A DNA stretch of 64,000 nt from Huaxiibacter chinensis. GTDB taxonomy: Bacteria > Pseudomonadota > Gammaproteobacteria > Enterobacterales > Enterobacteriaceae. Below are positions 1 through 10,739 of the stretch, in pieces (positions within the stretch are counted from its first letter, which is position 1; the number at the start of each line of letters is the position of its first letter). Under the pieces are notes generated by a model. That model saw only the letters and a list, made by a program, of their open reading frames with translations, searched no databases and was not told the origin of the DNA. Both the position numbers and the translations under genes were made by a program. The stretch spans positions 496,001 through 560,000 of the forward strand of contig NZ_JAJVHF010000001.1 of assembly GCF_022171985.1 (NCBI RefSeq), in the 5' to 3' direction.

Positions 1-586
1 TAAGAATGACGCTTCCGATTTTTTCAGCGATGCTGACCCATGACCAGCCAGTGAAGAGCGTAAGACCCGCCGCCCAGATGCAGAGCAGCGCAAGCGTGCC
101 GCCGCTACTGTGCAGCATAGGCTGCAGCGCCGTGCTTAGCAGACTGCCAATCACGCCACCGGAGGCAAAATACCAGATATCATCCGCGTTAATGGCGGCC
201 AACCCGCAGGAGGTCAGAATGAGCGCAAGCGCGCCAATCAAACGCAGCGAGACGGCGAAGTAGTCGATGTACTCTTCGTTTTGACGATGTCGCCAGGCAA
301 ACCAGCACCCACCCACGATAATCACCGGGATGGTATAGGCCATGACGCCAAAGATGAAGAACAGCGTATCCGCCAGCCATGCACCGGGGATCCCACCCAA
401 ATTATGGATAGGTTCGTGCCATGCGGTTTGTGACCAACTGGGATCCGAAGGATTGAAACTGAGTAATGCAGCCATCAACCAGACGGCAAAAAGGGCAACA
501 AGAATCAGCAACGCTTCAAGGAGTCGGCGCCCGCTGCTTAACTTACTTAATGTGACTTCTTTGTCTTCAGTGTATTCCTGGCTCAA
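1..586 (-). CDS. ftsK: FtsK DNA translocase, N-terminal part (cut by window edge)
   Basis: FtsK anchors at the septum and pumps chromosomal DNA so that XerCD can resolve dimers at dif. Only the first 195 residues are visible; the linker and motor domain lie beyond position 1. The visible part is the membrane domain, a short soluble head followed by several hydrophobic helices. I start it at the TTG at 584-586, which gives the peptide MSQEYTED and has GGAG 8 bases upstream; to my knowledge E. coli FtsK also starts with TTG at this peptide. It follows lrp on the same strand after 134 bases. Confidence 0.93.
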   Translation of the reverse strand, partial: MSQEYTEDKEVTLSKLSSGRRLLEALLILVALFAVWLMAALLSFNPSDPSWSQTAWHEPIHNLGGIPGAWLADTLFFIFGVMAYTIPVIIVGGCWFAWRHRQNEEYIDYFAVSLRLIGALALILTSCGLAAINADDIWYFASGGVIGSLLSTALQPMLHSSGGTLALLCIWAAGLTLFTGWSWVSIAEKIGSVIL

Positions 587-636
587 GAAAAGCTCTCCAG
601 GTACCAGGCAATTCCTGCCTGTTTGCTAAAACGGAC

Positions 637-700
637 AACAGCGCCGGGAGCCCCGGCACTGTTGCTGTATGGATTAACAGGAGTGTAATCAAATTACACT
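637..700 (-). terminator. Hairpins between lrp and ftsK
   Basis: Two stems lie downstream of lrp. One pairs 682-689 with 693-700 (agtgtaat/attacact, 3-base loop). The other is a GC-rich 12-base stem, 637-648 with 652-663, with one mismatch and a 3-base loop. Neither has a clean T run, so termination or attenuation before ftsK is an inference. Confidence 0.45.
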
Positions 701-720
701 GATTTTGCACCTGTTCCGTA

Positions 721-1215
721 TTAGCGAGTCTTAATAACCAGACGATTGCTCTGTTTGACCTCTTCCATCACCACGTAGGTGCGGGTGTCGTTCACGCCAG
801 GCAGTCGCAGCAGGGTCTCCCCAAGCAGCTTACGATAGGCCGACATGTCTGGTACGCGGGTTTTTAACAGATAGTCAAAATCGCCTGAAACCAGATGACA
901 CTCTTGAATTTCTTCAAGTTTTTGCACAGCGGTGTTGAACTGCTCAAACACATCCGGTGCGCCACGATTCAGAGTAATCTCAACAAATACCAGAAGTGAT
1001 GCATCCAGATAATGCGGGTTCAGCAGAGCCGTATAGCCCTGAATAAAACCCTGTCTTTCCAGTCGGCGCACACGCTCAAGGCATGGCGTTGGGGAAAGTC
1101 CCACACGTTTTGAAAGCTCGACGTTGGAAATACGCCCATCCTTTTGCAATTCATTAAGAATGTTACGATCGATACGGTCGAGATCTTTGCCAGGGCGCTT
1201 CTTGCTATCTACCAT
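721..1215 (-). CDS. lrp: Leucine-responsive regulatory protein Lrp
   Basis: Lrp is a global DNA-binding regulator of amino-acid metabolism, pili and the feast/famine response; leucine modulates its octamer/hexadecamer state. The protein is 164 residues and appears essentially identical to E. coli Lrp from memory. It has an N-terminal helix-turn-helix (about residues 12-60, ending in SPTPCLERVRRLE) and a C-terminal RAM effector domain (about 75-155). The reading frame is open 17 codons further upstream, but the ATG at 1215 gives the family start MVDSKKRPGKD. It is divergent from trxB, with a long intergenic region between them. Confidence 0.97.
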   Translation of the reverse strand: MVDSKKRPGKDLDRIDRNILNELQKDGRISNVELSKRVGLSPTPCLERVRRLERQGFIQGYTALLNPHYLDASLLVFVEITLNRGAPDVFEQFNTAVQKLEEIQECHLVSGDFDYLLKTRVPDMSAYRKLLGETLLRLPGVNDTRTYVVMEEVKQSNRLVIKTR

Positions 1216-2726
<1,511 letters not shown>

Positions 2727-2751
2727 TCTTTACAAGTCAGTAACAAACGTA

Positions 2752-2784
2752 AATAAAGGCGGCGATGAGTCGCCTTTATTTTTT
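2752..2784 (+). terminator. Rho-independent terminator after trxB
   Basis: A 10-base perfect stem (aataaaggcg 2752-2761 with cgcctttatt 2771-2780) and a 9-base loop are followed by a T run, 26 bases after the trxB stop codon. Confidence 0.85.
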
Positions 2785-2840
2785 CCAGGATGTACCATTG
2801 CCGAAGTAAAATTTCTTATAACTCACCTGCAAAGCGCGCA

Positions 2841-4607
2841 ATGGAAAAAAACCGTCAACAAGAGTTAACTCGCTGGCTAAAAGAGCAAAGCGTTCTTTCC
2901 CGCCGCTGGCTGAATATCTCCCGTCTTCTGGGATTTATCAGTGGCCTGTTGATTGTCGGTCAGGCCTGGCTGCTGGCCCGCATTCTTAATCATATGATCA
3001 TGGAGAACATCCCGCGGGAAGCGCTGCTGCTGCCCTTTATCGTGCTGGTGTTGGTATTTATTTTGCGTGCCTGGGTGGTATGGCTGCGCGAACGCGTCGG
3101 TTTTCACGCCGGACAACATATCCGCTATGAGATACGGCGCAAGGTGCTGGACAGGCTTCAGGAAGCCGGACCCGCCTGGATTCAGGGTAAACCGGCCGGA
3201 AGCTGGGCTACACTGATCCTCGAGCAGATCGACGATATGCACGATTACTATGCCCGCTATCTTCCACAGATGGCGCTGGCGGTCTTCGTTCCGCTCCTGA
3301 TTGTGATCGCTATCTTCCCCACTAACTGGGTCGCCGCTCTGATTTTACTGGGCACCGCCCCGCTTATCCCTATGTTTATGGCGATGGTCGGTATGGGCGC
3401 CGCCGATGCGAACCGACGCAACTTTCTGGCGCTGGGCCGTCTGAGCGGGCATTTCCTCGATCGTCTGCGCGGCATGGAGACGTTACGCGTCTTTGGTCGC
3501 GGAGAAGCCGAAACGGAGAATATCCGTCTCGCCTCGCAGGATTTCCGCCAGCGCACCATGGAAGTGCTGCGGATGGCCTTCCTCTCCTCAGGCGTACTGG
3601 AATTCTTCACCTCGCTGTCGATTGCGCTGGTCGCGGTTTACTTTGGCTTTTCCTACCTGGGTGCGCTGGACTTTGGACATTACGGCACCGCGGTAACGCT
3701 TTCAGCAGGATTCCTTGCTCTGATTCTGGCACCGGAGTTCTTCCAGCCGCTGCGCGATCTGGGTACGTTTTATCATGCCAAAGCACAGGCCGTTGGCGCA
3801 GCCGACAGCCTGAAAACCTTCCTCGAAACGCCGCTGGCGCATCCTGAGCGCGGCGATGTGACGTTAAACGCTAATGAGCCCGTTTCATTAGAAGCAGAAG
3901 ATCTCTGCATCCTGTCACCTGAAGGTAAAATACTGGCCGGGCCGCTTAACTTCTCGCTGCCCGCCGGACACCGCGTGGTGCTGGTCGGGACCAGTGGTTC
4001 GGGTAAAACCTCGCTCCTGAATGCGCTGGCGGGCTTTATGGCCTACAGCGGTTCACTGCGCATCAACGGTGCCGAGCTGCGTTCGCTCGAACCTGACGCC
4101 TGGCGCAGGCAGCTCAGCTGGGTTGGACAAAACCCTCAGCTCCCCGCACCAACGCTTCGTGAAAACGTTCTTCTTGCCCGACCGGATGCCCGTGAAAATG
4201 AGCTGAACGCCGTGCTCGACCGCGCCTGGGTAAGCGAATTCCTGCCTACTCTGCCTGAAGGTCTCGACACCGTTATCGGCGATCAGGCGGCAGGCTTATC
4301 CGTCGGCCAGGCGCAGCGCGTTGCCGTCGCCCGCGCACTGCTCAACCCTTGTCAACTGATGCTGCTGGATGAACCCGCCGCGAGTCTGGATGCGCACAGC
4401 GAACAGCGCGTAATGCACGCCCTCAACGAGGCGTCTACGCAGCAAACGACGCTGATGGTGACACATCAGCTGGAAGGCATCACCGACTGGGATCATATTT
4501 GGGTTATGGATAATGGACGGCTCGTTGAGCAAGGTGATTTTGCCACGCTCGCCGCCGCGCAGGGCCATTTTGCCGCCCTGCTGGCAAACCGTCAGGAGGA
4601 TATTTAA
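2841..4607 (+). CDS. cydD: Glutathione/cysteine ABC exporter subunit CydD
   Basis: CydD pairs with CydC as a heterodimeric inner-membrane ABC exporter of cysteine and glutathione, needed for assembly of cytochrome bd and periplasmic cytochromes c. It has 588 residues, the family length. Six membrane helices fill about residues 20-320. The nucleotide-binding domain follows, with Walker A GTSGSGKT at 383-390, signature LSVGQ at 486-490 and Walker B LMLLDE near 506. The frame is open up to 2790, but the ATG at 2841 gives the family N-terminus. Its stop overlaps the cydC start by one base (TAATG), indicating translational coupling. Confidence 0.95.
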   Translation: MEKNRQQELTRWLKEQSVLSRRWLNISRLLGFISGLLIVGQAWLLARILNHMIMENIPREALLLPFIVLVLVFILRAWVVWLRERVGFHAGQHIRYEIRRKVLDRLQEAGPAWIQGKPAGSWATLILEQIDDMHDYYARYLPQMALAVFVPLLIVIAIFPTNWVAALILLGTAPLIPMFMAMVGMGAADANRRNFLALGRLSGHFLDRLRGMETLRVFGRGEAETENIRLASQDFRQRTMEVLRMAFLSSGVLEFFTSLSIALVAVYFGFSYLGALDFGHYGTAVTLSAGFLALILAPEFFQPLRDLGTFYHAKAQAVGAADSLKTFLETPLAHPERGDVTLNANEPVSLEAEDLCILSPEGKILAGPLNFSLPAGHRVVLVGTSGSGKTSLLNALAGFMAYSGSLRINGAELRSLEPDAWRRQLSWVGQNPQLPAPTLRENVLLARPDARENELNAVLDRAWVSEFLPTLPEGLDTVIGDQAAGLSVGQAQRVAVARALLNPCQLMLLDEPAASLDAHSEQRVMHALNEASTQQTTLMVTHQLEGITDWDHIWVMDNGRLVEQGDFATLAAAQGHFAALLANRQEDI

Positions 4608-6328
4608 TGCGCGCCCTGTTGCCTTATCTGGCTCTGTATTCACGCCATAAATGGATGTTAACGCTGGGCATCGTGCTGGCGATCCTCACCCTGCTGGCAA
4701 GCATTGGTCTGCTCACCCTCTCCGGCTGGTTCCTTTCTGCCTCTGCCGTGGCGGGTTTTGCCGGGCTGTATAGCTTTAACTATATGCTCCCGGCGGCAGG
4801 CGTCCGCGGTACCGCCATTGCCCGTACGGCCGGGCGCTATTTTGAGCGACTGGTGAGCCACGATGCCACCTTCCGTGTCCTGCAGCACCTGCGCGTTTTC
4901 GCGTTCAGCAAGCTGCTGCCGCTCTCCCCTGCCGGTCTGGCACGTTTTCGTCAGGGTGAACTGCTTAACCGCATCGTGGCCGACGTGGATACGCTGGATC
5001 ACCTCTATCTGCGCGTGTTGTCGCCACTGGTCGGGGCCTTTGTAGTCATCGTCGTGGTCACGCTCGGGCTCTGTTTCCTGGACGTTCAGATTGCACTCAC
5101 CCTGGGTGGGATCATGCTCCTGACCCTGGTTTTGCTGCCGCCTCTGTTCTATCGCGCGGGTAAGCCTGCCGGTGAAAATCTTACCCGCTTACGCGGGGAG
5201 TATCGCCAGCAGTTGACCGCCTGGCTGCAGGGGCAAGCCGAGCTGACTATTTTTGGTGCCAGCCGACGCTACCGTGCGCGAATGGACAGCACGGAACTGA
5301 GCTGGCACGAAGCCCAGCGCAGACAATCCGAGCTGACGGCGTTCTCCCAGGCATTAATGACGCTGATTGGCGGCGTGGCGGTCATCGCCATGCTGTGGAT
5401 GGCCTCCGGCGGCGTGGGGGATAACCTGCAGCCCGGTGCGCTGATTGCGCTGTTTGTCTTCTGTGCGCTGGCCGCCTTCGAGGCACTGGCGCCGGTAACA
5501 GGCGCATTCCAGCATCTGGGCCAGGTGATCGCCTCCGCGGTGCGCATCACTCAGTTGACTGAGCAAACGCCGGAAGTGCAGTTCACCGGTCAAAATACGC
5601 CTGCACCGACGCAGGCGTCGCTGCACCTGCAAAACGTGACGTTTGCCTATGACGGGCAACTTCAGAGCGCCCTTAACGACATCACCCTGGAGATTCCTGC
5701 GGGGACGCACGTTGCTATCCTGGGACGTACCGGCTGCGGCAAATCAACCCTGCTGCAGCTGATAACCCGCGCGTGGGATCCCCGCGAAGGCACCCTTCTG
5801 CTGAATGATATGCCGCTTAATGCCTGCAGTGAATCTGCCCTGCGTCAGGCCATGAGCGTTGTGACACAGCGTGTTCATCTGTTCAGCGCCACTCTGCGTG
5901 ACAACCTGCTGCTGGCGTCACCCACGGCAACTGACGAACGGCTGCGCGCGGCGCTTGAGCAGGTGGGTCTGCAAAAGCTGCTGGAGGATGAAGGGCTTAA
6001 CAGCTGGCTGGGGGAAGGCGGTCGACAACTCTCCGGCGGAGAACTGCGTCGTCTGGCAATTGCGCGGGCATTGCTGCACGATGCGCCGCTGATGCTGCTT
6101 GATGAACCGACCGAAGGGCTGGATGCTACAACGGAAAGCCAAATTCTTGATTTGCTGGCACAGGTCATGAAGGACAAAACCGTTCTGATGGTCACGCACC
6201 GCCTGCGTGGGCTGGCTCACTTTGATCAGATAATTGTGATGGACAATGGTCACATTATTGAGCAAGGTAATCACGCAGAGCTGTTGGCGAAACAGGGTCG
6301 ATACTTCCAGTTAAAACAACGTCTGTAG
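4607..6328 (+). CDS. cydC: Glutathione/cysteine ABC exporter subunit CydC
   Basis: CydC is the second half of the CydDC thiol exporter. It has 573 residues, the family length. The N-terminal half carries six membrane helices starting at about residue 15. The C-terminal ATPase domain has Walker A GRTGCGKS at 373-380, signature LSGGELRRLAIARAL and Walker B LMLLDEPTEGLD. It starts with ATG at 4607, overlapping the cydD stop by one base. aat follows 45 bases downstream, as in other enterics. Confidence 0.95.
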   Translation: MRALLPYLALYSRHKWMLTLGIVLAILTLLASIGLLTLSGWFLSASAVAGFAGLYSFNYMLPAAGVRGTAIARTAGRYFERLVSHDATFRVLQHLRVFAFSKLLPLSPAGLARFRQGELLNRIVADVDTLDHLYLRVLSPLVGAFVVIVVVTLGLCFLDVQIALTLGGIMLLTLVLLPPLFYRAGKPAGENLTRLRGEYRQQLTAWLQGQAELTIFGASRRYRARMDSTELSWHEAQRRQSELTAFSQALMTLIGGVAVIAMLWMASGGVGDNLQPGALIALFVFCALAAFEALAPVTGAFQHLGQVIASAVRITQLTEQTPEVQFTGQNTPAPTQASLHLQNVTFAYDGQLQSALNDITLEIPAGTHVAILGRTGCGKSTLLQLITRAWDPREGTLLLNDMPLNACSESALRQAMSVVTQRVHLFSATLRDNLLLASPTATDERLRAALEQVGLQKLLEDEGLNSWLGEGGRQLSGGELRRLAIARALLHDAPLMLLDEPTEGLDATTESQILDLLAQVMKDKTVLMVTHRLRGLAHFDQIIVMDNGHIIEQGNHAELLAKQGRYFQLKQRL

Positions 6329-6373
6329 ACTATATTCTTATCGATCCTACTCGCGTACTGGAGTTTTGCTGTC

Positions 6374-7078
6374 ATGCGCCTGGTCCAGCTTTCTCGGCAT
6401 AATATTGCGTTCCCTTCCCCGGAGGGCGCGCTGCGTGAACCTAACGGACTGCTGGCGCTGGGAGGCGATCTCAGCCCTGCCCGGCTGTTGATGGCCTACC
6501 AGCGCGGTATTTTTCCGTGGTTTTCGCCGGGCGATCCCATCTTATGGTGGTCACCGGATCCGCGTGCCGTGCTGATTCCTGAAGAATTTCATCTGAGCCG
6601 TAGCATGAAGCGTTTTCATGCTAAATCACCGTATAAAGTAACTATCAACCATGCCTTCGGACAGGTGCTGGAGGGATGCGCGGCGGACAGGGATGAAGGG
6701 ACCTGGATCACGCGTGATATCAATGTGGCTTATCATCGTTTACATGAGCTTGGGCATGCCCACTCCATTGAGGTCTGGCGTGAAGGCGAACTGGTTGGCG
6801 GCATGTACGGGGTTTCGCAAGGAACGCTATTTTGTGGTGAATCGATGTTCAGCCGTGCCGTTAATGCCTCCAAAACCGCCCTGCTGGTTTTTTGCCAGGA
6901 ATTCGCCCAGCGCGGCGGCAAGCTGCTGGACTGCCAGGTGCTGAACGAGCACACCGCATCGCTGGGCGCGGTTGAAATCACTCGCCGACACTACCTTGAC
7001 CAGCTGGATAACTTGCGTTTACAGAAGCTGCCGCACAACTTTTGGGTTCCCCGCACGCTGTTTCTGCCTCAGATGTAA
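6374..7078 (+). CDS. aat: Leucyl/phenylalanyl-tRNA--protein transferase
   Basis: Aat adds Leu or Phe from aminoacyl-tRNA to N-terminal Arg or Lys of proteins, creating N-degrons. These are recognised by ClpS and degraded by ClpAP; clpS and clpA lie a few kb away. The protein is 234 residues, the family length. The conserved core is visible as [20 protein letters not shown] near residue 45 and the GGMYGVSQG and FCGESMFSR segments in the C-terminal GNAT-like half. The start ATG at 6374 follows the purine-rich stretch tactggag. Confidence 0.95.
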   Translation: MRLVQLSRHNIAFPSPEGALREPNGLLALGGDLSPARLLMAYQRGIFPWFSPGDPILWWSPDPRAVLIPEEFHLSRSMKRFHAKSPYKVTINHAFGQVLEGCAADRDEGTWITRDINVAYHRLHELGHAHSIEVWREGELVGGMYGVSQGTLFCGESMFSRAVNASKTALLVFCQEFAQRGGKLLDCQVLNEHTASLGAVEITRRHYLDQLDNLRLQKLPHNFWVPRTLFLPQM

Positions 7079-7106
7079 ATGTTTTCCGCCCATTTTTGAC
7101 GAGCGG

Positions 7107-7115
7107 TGTTATAAT
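7107..7115 (+). promoter_or_regulatory. Extended -10 promoter upstream of infA
   Basis: TGTTATAAT is a TGn extended -10 with a perfect TATAAT at 7110-7115. It would give infA a leader of roughly 240 bases. E. coli infA is known to have two promoters, and this would be the distal one. Confidence 0.5.
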
Positions 7116-7293
7116 TGGTGCCGCAGAGTAGGTTCTGCCTGTTGCCCCGCCGCCGTTTGGGAACCCTTCGCATCAGATAACGTCCTGACGTTTATCCTGT
7201 CGTCCCCTTTACGAATGCGCTTCTCGTGCGGTTATACCGTGACGACTGGGCAATGCGCCGAAACTGTTTTGCTGCGTTTTAAACGCGCAATTC

Positions 7294-7322
7294 TTTACTT
7301 AATTGATGAATTTCGGCATTAT
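7294..7322 (+). promoter_or_regulatory. Proximal infA promoter
   Basis: A TTTACT (-35, 7294-7299) and CATTAT (-10, 7317-7322) are separated by 17 bases, about 40 bases before the infA start. The elements fit a sigma-70 promoter by eye and were not scored. Confidence 0.45.
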
Positions 7323-7364
7323 CTTGCCGGTTCAAAACTTGGTAGTGATACCCCAGAGGATTAG

Positions 7365-7583
<219 letters not shown>

Positions 7584-7619
7584 TCGCTTTCGCCTGTAAA
7601 GGCAGATGAATATTTAAAC

Positions 7620-7650
7620 AAGGCCGGGATAATTCCCGGCCTTATTTATT
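7620..7650 (+). terminator. Terminator after infA
   Basis: A 10-base perfect stem (aaggccggga 7620-7629 with tcccggcctt 7634-7643) with a TAAT loop is followed by a T-rich tail, 37 bases after the infA stop. Confidence 0.85.
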
Positions 7651-7794
7651 GGGTTCGTTAGCTGATTAATAGAATTCAATGAATGGCGTGCCGCAAACGG
7701 CCAGGAGTGATTTCTGCGGTATATTCTGGGTAAGGATTGGGTAATTTTTGGGCGCCAGAATGACAGGGAATGTTAATCAGGATGGCAGGGTTTT

Positions 7795-8002
7795 TATTTG
7801 AGCTGTCTGTGCGGCAGTGCACTTAAACAGGTCGCTCAGGCGGCCTTTTTTATTTTTCTAAGCTGCCTGTACGGCAGTGAACCGGATAGTGCCGTCGCGG
7901 TAGACAAACGTCATTTTCTAAGCTGCCTGTACGGCAGTGAACTGCCACGACGACTGGATCTTGCCCATCAGGACTTTATAAGCTGCCTGTACGGCAGTGA
8001 AC
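7795..8002 (-). CRISPR. Orphan type I-F CRISPR array, 4 repeats and 3 spacers
   Basis: Four copies of a 28-base unit recur with an exact 60-base period: 7795-7822, 7855-7882, 7915-7942 and 7975-8002. The spacers are all 32 bases: 7823-7854, 7883-7914 and 7943-7974. On the minus strand the repeat begins GTTCACTGCCGTACAGGCAG, the type I-F (Yersinia/E. coli CRISPR3-4) repeat, with an internal hairpin CTGCCGTACAGGCAG. The two central copies are identical. The copy at 7975 has one change near its end. The copy at 7795 has several changes, as expected of a trailer-end repeat, so transcription should run from 8002 towards 7795. No cas gene is present nearby. The infA-clpA interval is a known home of type I-F CRISPR-Cas in E. 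coli. Confidence 0.93.
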
Positions 8003-8110
8003 TGAGGCGCTCTGTCGCTATCTTATTGTTCCGGAATAAAATAATCAACATGTCCCTCCTTTAACCCTTTTTTCTCGGCGATTATTTACAATAATAAAAA
8101 TCAACAACTT
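8003..8110 (-). promoter_or_regulatory. Probable leader of the CRISPR array
   Basis: This AT-rich stretch abuts the intact end of the array, where the leader of a minus-strand I-F array should lie. It has A/T runs at 8068-8074 and 8085-8104. The leader role is inferred from orientation alone; I did not recognise a specific leader motif. Confidence 0.45.
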
Positions 8111-8261
8111 AGATTAATGCCAAAAATAAGGGTCTGCAATCAGGCCTAGAGTTATTGAACCTGGAGACCGTTGAAATCGATACTGTGAATCCGAGTGTGA
8201 GGACAGTAAATTCATCAGCCATGGCGTGAATAATTGCCGGCGAGGAGAAGGTCGTGCAGTC

Positions 8262-8341
8262 TTTTTCCCTCACCCTACCCCTCTCCCGAAGGGAGAGGGA
8301 ATGAGATGGTGCGGCCAGATTCCCTCTCCCTATGGGAGAGT
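8262..8341. repeat. Palindromic intergenic repeat (ccctctccc family)
   Basis: Two small palindromes (8281-8297, ctctccc/gggagag around gaa; and 8324-8340, ctctccc/gggagag around tat) are arranged so that gggagaggga at 8291-8300 also pairs with tccctctccc at 8321-8330. The unit can therefore fold as two hairpins or one larger one. It resembles the dispersed palindromic repeats found between genes in Enterobacter; the family name is not claimed. No gene is visible between the CRISPR array and the clpA terminator. Confidence 0.65.
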
Positions 8342-8382
8342 GACTAAAATCGGACCGGCAATTTCTCCTGGATAACACGCAT

Positions 8383-8411
8383 AAAAAAGCCGGTTTTTGA
8401 ACCCGGCTTTT
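8383..8411 (-). terminator. Terminator after clpA
   Basis: On the minus strand a 9-base stem (aaaagccgg/ccggctttt; 8403-8411 with 8385-8393) is followed by a T run at 8388-8383, 20 bases past the clpA stop. Confidence 0.8.
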
Positions 8412-8431
8412 AGAGTCACACACCATACACC

Positions 8432-10711
8432 TTAGTGTGCCGCCTCCGGTTTATGCTTCTGCGCACTCTGGAAATCGTACGTCAGTTCATCCTTCGCCGG
8501 GTCGAGCGCCACGGTGACCTGGCCGCCGTCCACCAGCGAGCCGAACAGCAGCTCGTTAGCCAACGGTTTTTTCAGGTTGTCCTGGATGGCTCGCGCCATA
8601 GGACGTGCACCCATCGCACGGTCGTAGCCTTTATTAGCCAGCCAGTTGCGGGCTTCCTGGCTCACTTCCAGGGAGACGCCTTTCTGATCCAGCTGAACCT
8701 GCAACTCGACGATGAACTTATCAACAACCTGATGGATCACCTCGGTTGACAGATGATCGAACCAGATAATGTTGTCCAGACGGTTACGGAACTCCGGCGT
8801 AAAGATCTTTTTGATCTCTTCCATCGCATCGGTGCTGTTATCCTGGTGGATAAGGCCAATGGATTTACGTTCGGTTTCACGCACGCCGGCGTTGGTGGTC
8901 ATCACCAGCACCACGTTGCGGAAGTCCGCTTTGCGCCCGTTATTATCGGTCAGCGTTCCGTTGTCCATCACCTGCAGGAGGATGTTGAACACGTCCGGGT
9001 GCGCTTTCTCAATCTCATCAAGCAGCAGAACCGCATGCGGATGTTTGATCACCGCGTCGGTCAGCAGACCGCCTTGATCGAATCCGACGTATCCCGGAGG
9101 CGCACCAATCAAACGGCTGACCGTGTGACGCTCCATGTACTCGGACATATCAAAACGCAGCAGCTCAATGCCCAGCGCTTTGGAGAGCTGTACCGTCACC
9201 TCGGTTTTACCTACCCCGGTCGGGCCGGCGAACAGGAATGAACCCACAGGCTTATGGTCATGGCCCAGACCCGCACGCGCCATTTTGATGGCTTCGGTTA
9301 AGGCCTCAATGGCTTTATCCTGACCAAACACCAGCATCTTCAGACGGTTGCCAAGGGTACGCAGCGTGTCGCGGTCGCTCTGAGAGACGCTCTTCTCAGG
9401 GATACGCGCAATACGCGCCACCACGGATTCGATATCCGCCACGTTGACGGTTTTCTTGCGCTTGCTGACTGGCATCAGTCGGGCACGCGCCCCGGCCTCG
9501 TCAATCACGTCAATCGCTTTGTCCGGCAGATGGCGATCGTTAATGTATTTCACCGCCAGCTCCACCGCCGCACGCACCGCTTTTGCGGTATAACGCACGT
9601 CGTGGTGCGCTTCGTACTTCGTCTTCAGGCCGTTGATGATCTGCACCGTTTCGTCCACAGAAGGCTCAGTAATATCGATTTTCTGGAAGCGACGCGCCAA
9701 AGCACGGTCTTTTTCGAAAATGTTGCTGAACTCCTGATACGTGGTCGACCCCATCACGCGGATCTTGCCGCTGGAGAGCAGCGGTTTGATGAGGTTAGCC
9801 GCATCCACCTGGCCGCCCGAGGCCGCACCCGCACCGATAATGGTGTGAATTTCATCGATAAACAGGATGCTACTGGTGTCCTGTTCCAGCTGTTTCAGCA
9901 GGGCTTTGAAACGTTTTTCAAAATCACCGCGATATTTGGTACCCGCCAGCAGAGAGCCGATGTCCAGCGAGTAGATGGTGCAATCGGCCATGATTTCCGG
10001 CACATCGCCCTGGACGATACGCCAGGCCAGCCCTTCGGCAATCGCCGTTTTCCCGACGCCCGATTCCCCCACCAGCAGCGGGTTATTCTTACGACGACGG
10101 CACAGGACCTGGATAGCACGCTCCAGCTCTTTGTCGCGGCCAATCAGCGGATCGATACCGCCCACGCGAGCAAGCTGATTAAGGTTGGTGGTGAAGTTTT
10201 CCATACGATCCTCCCCGCCTGCTTGCTCTTCATTGTTATTGACCTGACTGCCAGGATCCGACGACGGGTTAGGTTCGTCTTTGCGCGTTCCGTGAGAGAT
10301 GAAGTTGACCACATCAAGCCGGCTGACTTCATGTTTGCGCAGCAGATACGCCGCTTGCGACTCCTGTTCGCTGAAGATAGCCACCAGCACATTGGCACCG
10401 GTCACTTCGCTACGGCCAGAGGACTGGACGTGGAACACCGCACGCTGCAGGACGCGCTGGAAGCTGAGCGTCGGTTGCGTGTCGCGCTCCTCTTCACTGG
10501 CGGGCAGCACCGGTGTGGTTTGTTCGATGAAGGCTTCGAGTTCCTGACGCAGCGCCACCAGATCCACGGAGCAGGCTTCCAGCGCTTCGCGGGCAGATGG
10601 GTTGCTAAGCAGTGCAAGCAGCAAGTGCTCGACCGTCATAAACTCATGTCGGTGCTCACGCGCTCTGGCGAAAGCCATGTTTAAACTGAGTTCCAGTTCT
10701 TGATTGAGCAT
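8432..10711 (-). CDS. clpA: ATP-dependent Clp protease ATP-binding subunit ClpA
   Basis: ClpA is the AAA+ unfoldase that feeds substrates to ClpP and, with ClpS, executes the N-end rule. It has 759 residues, one more than E. coli. Domains in order are an N domain of two Clp-N repeats (1-145), a linker rich in Asn/Glu/Gly, AAA-1 with Walker A GESGVGKT near 215 and Walker B LFIDEIH, and AAA-2 with Walker A GPTGVGKT near 496 and [11 protein letters not shown]. The ATG at 10711 gives the family start MLNQELELS and has GGGGGAGGT ahead; an upstream in-frame start lies inside the RBS region and is rejected. clpS is 28 bases upstream on the same strand. Confidence 0.97.
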   Translation of the reverse strand: MLNQELELSLNMAFARAREHRHEFMTVEHLLLALLSNPSAREALEACSVDLVALRQELEAFIEQTTPVLPASEEERDTQPTLSFQRVLQRAVFHVQSSGRSEVTGANVLVAIFSEQESQAAYLLRKHEVSRLDVVNFISHGTRKDEPNPSSDPGSQVNNNEEQAGGEDRMENFTTNLNQLARVGGIDPLIGRDKELERAIQVLCRRRKNNPLLVGESGVGKTAIAEGLAWRIVQGDVPEIMADCTIYSLDIGSLLAGTKYRGDFEKRFKALLKQLEQDTSSILFIDEIHTIIGAGAASGGQVDAANLIKPLLSSGKIRVMGSTTYQEFSNIFEKDRALARRFQKIDITEPSVDETVQIINGLKTKYEAHHDVRYTAKAVRAAVELAVKYINDRHLPDKAIDVIDEAGARARLMPVSKRKKTVNVADIESVVARIARIPEKSVSQSDRDTLRTLGNRLKMLVFGQDKAIEALTEAIKMARAGLGHDHKPVGSFLFAGPTGVGKTEVTVQLSKALGIELLRFDMSEYMERHTVSRLIGAPPGYVGFDQGGLLTDAVIKHPHAVLLLDEIEKAHPDVFNILLQVMDNGTLTDNNGRKADFRNVVLVMTTNAGVRETERKSIGLIHQDNSTDAMEEIKKIFTPEFRNRLDNIIWFDHLSTEVIHQVVDKFIVELQVQLDQKGVSLEVSQEARNWLANKGYDRAMGARPMARAIQDNLKKPLANELLFGSLVDGGQVTVALDPAKDELTYDFQSAQKHKPEAAH

Positions 10712-10739
10712 AGGCACCTCCCCCAATTTTTATGCCTTT

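Noticed and set aside
6972-7364. A 130-codon open frame spanning the aat end and infA leader
   Set aside because: It overlaps aat out of frame and covers the infA promoters; composition is Cys-rich and unlike a protein.
7798-8064. An 88-codon open frame with a repeated SCLYGSE peptide
   Set aside because: The repeated peptide is the translation of the CRISPR repeats; the 60-base period and 32-base spacers explain it fully.
8109-8426. A 105-codon minus-strand open frame between the array and clpA
   Set aside because: It runs through the palindromic repeat and the clpA terminator, and has no RBS or protein-like composition.
9530-10684. A 384-codon plus-strand open frame
   Set aside because: It is the antisense of clpA and reflects codon bias of a highly conserved gene; no RBS.
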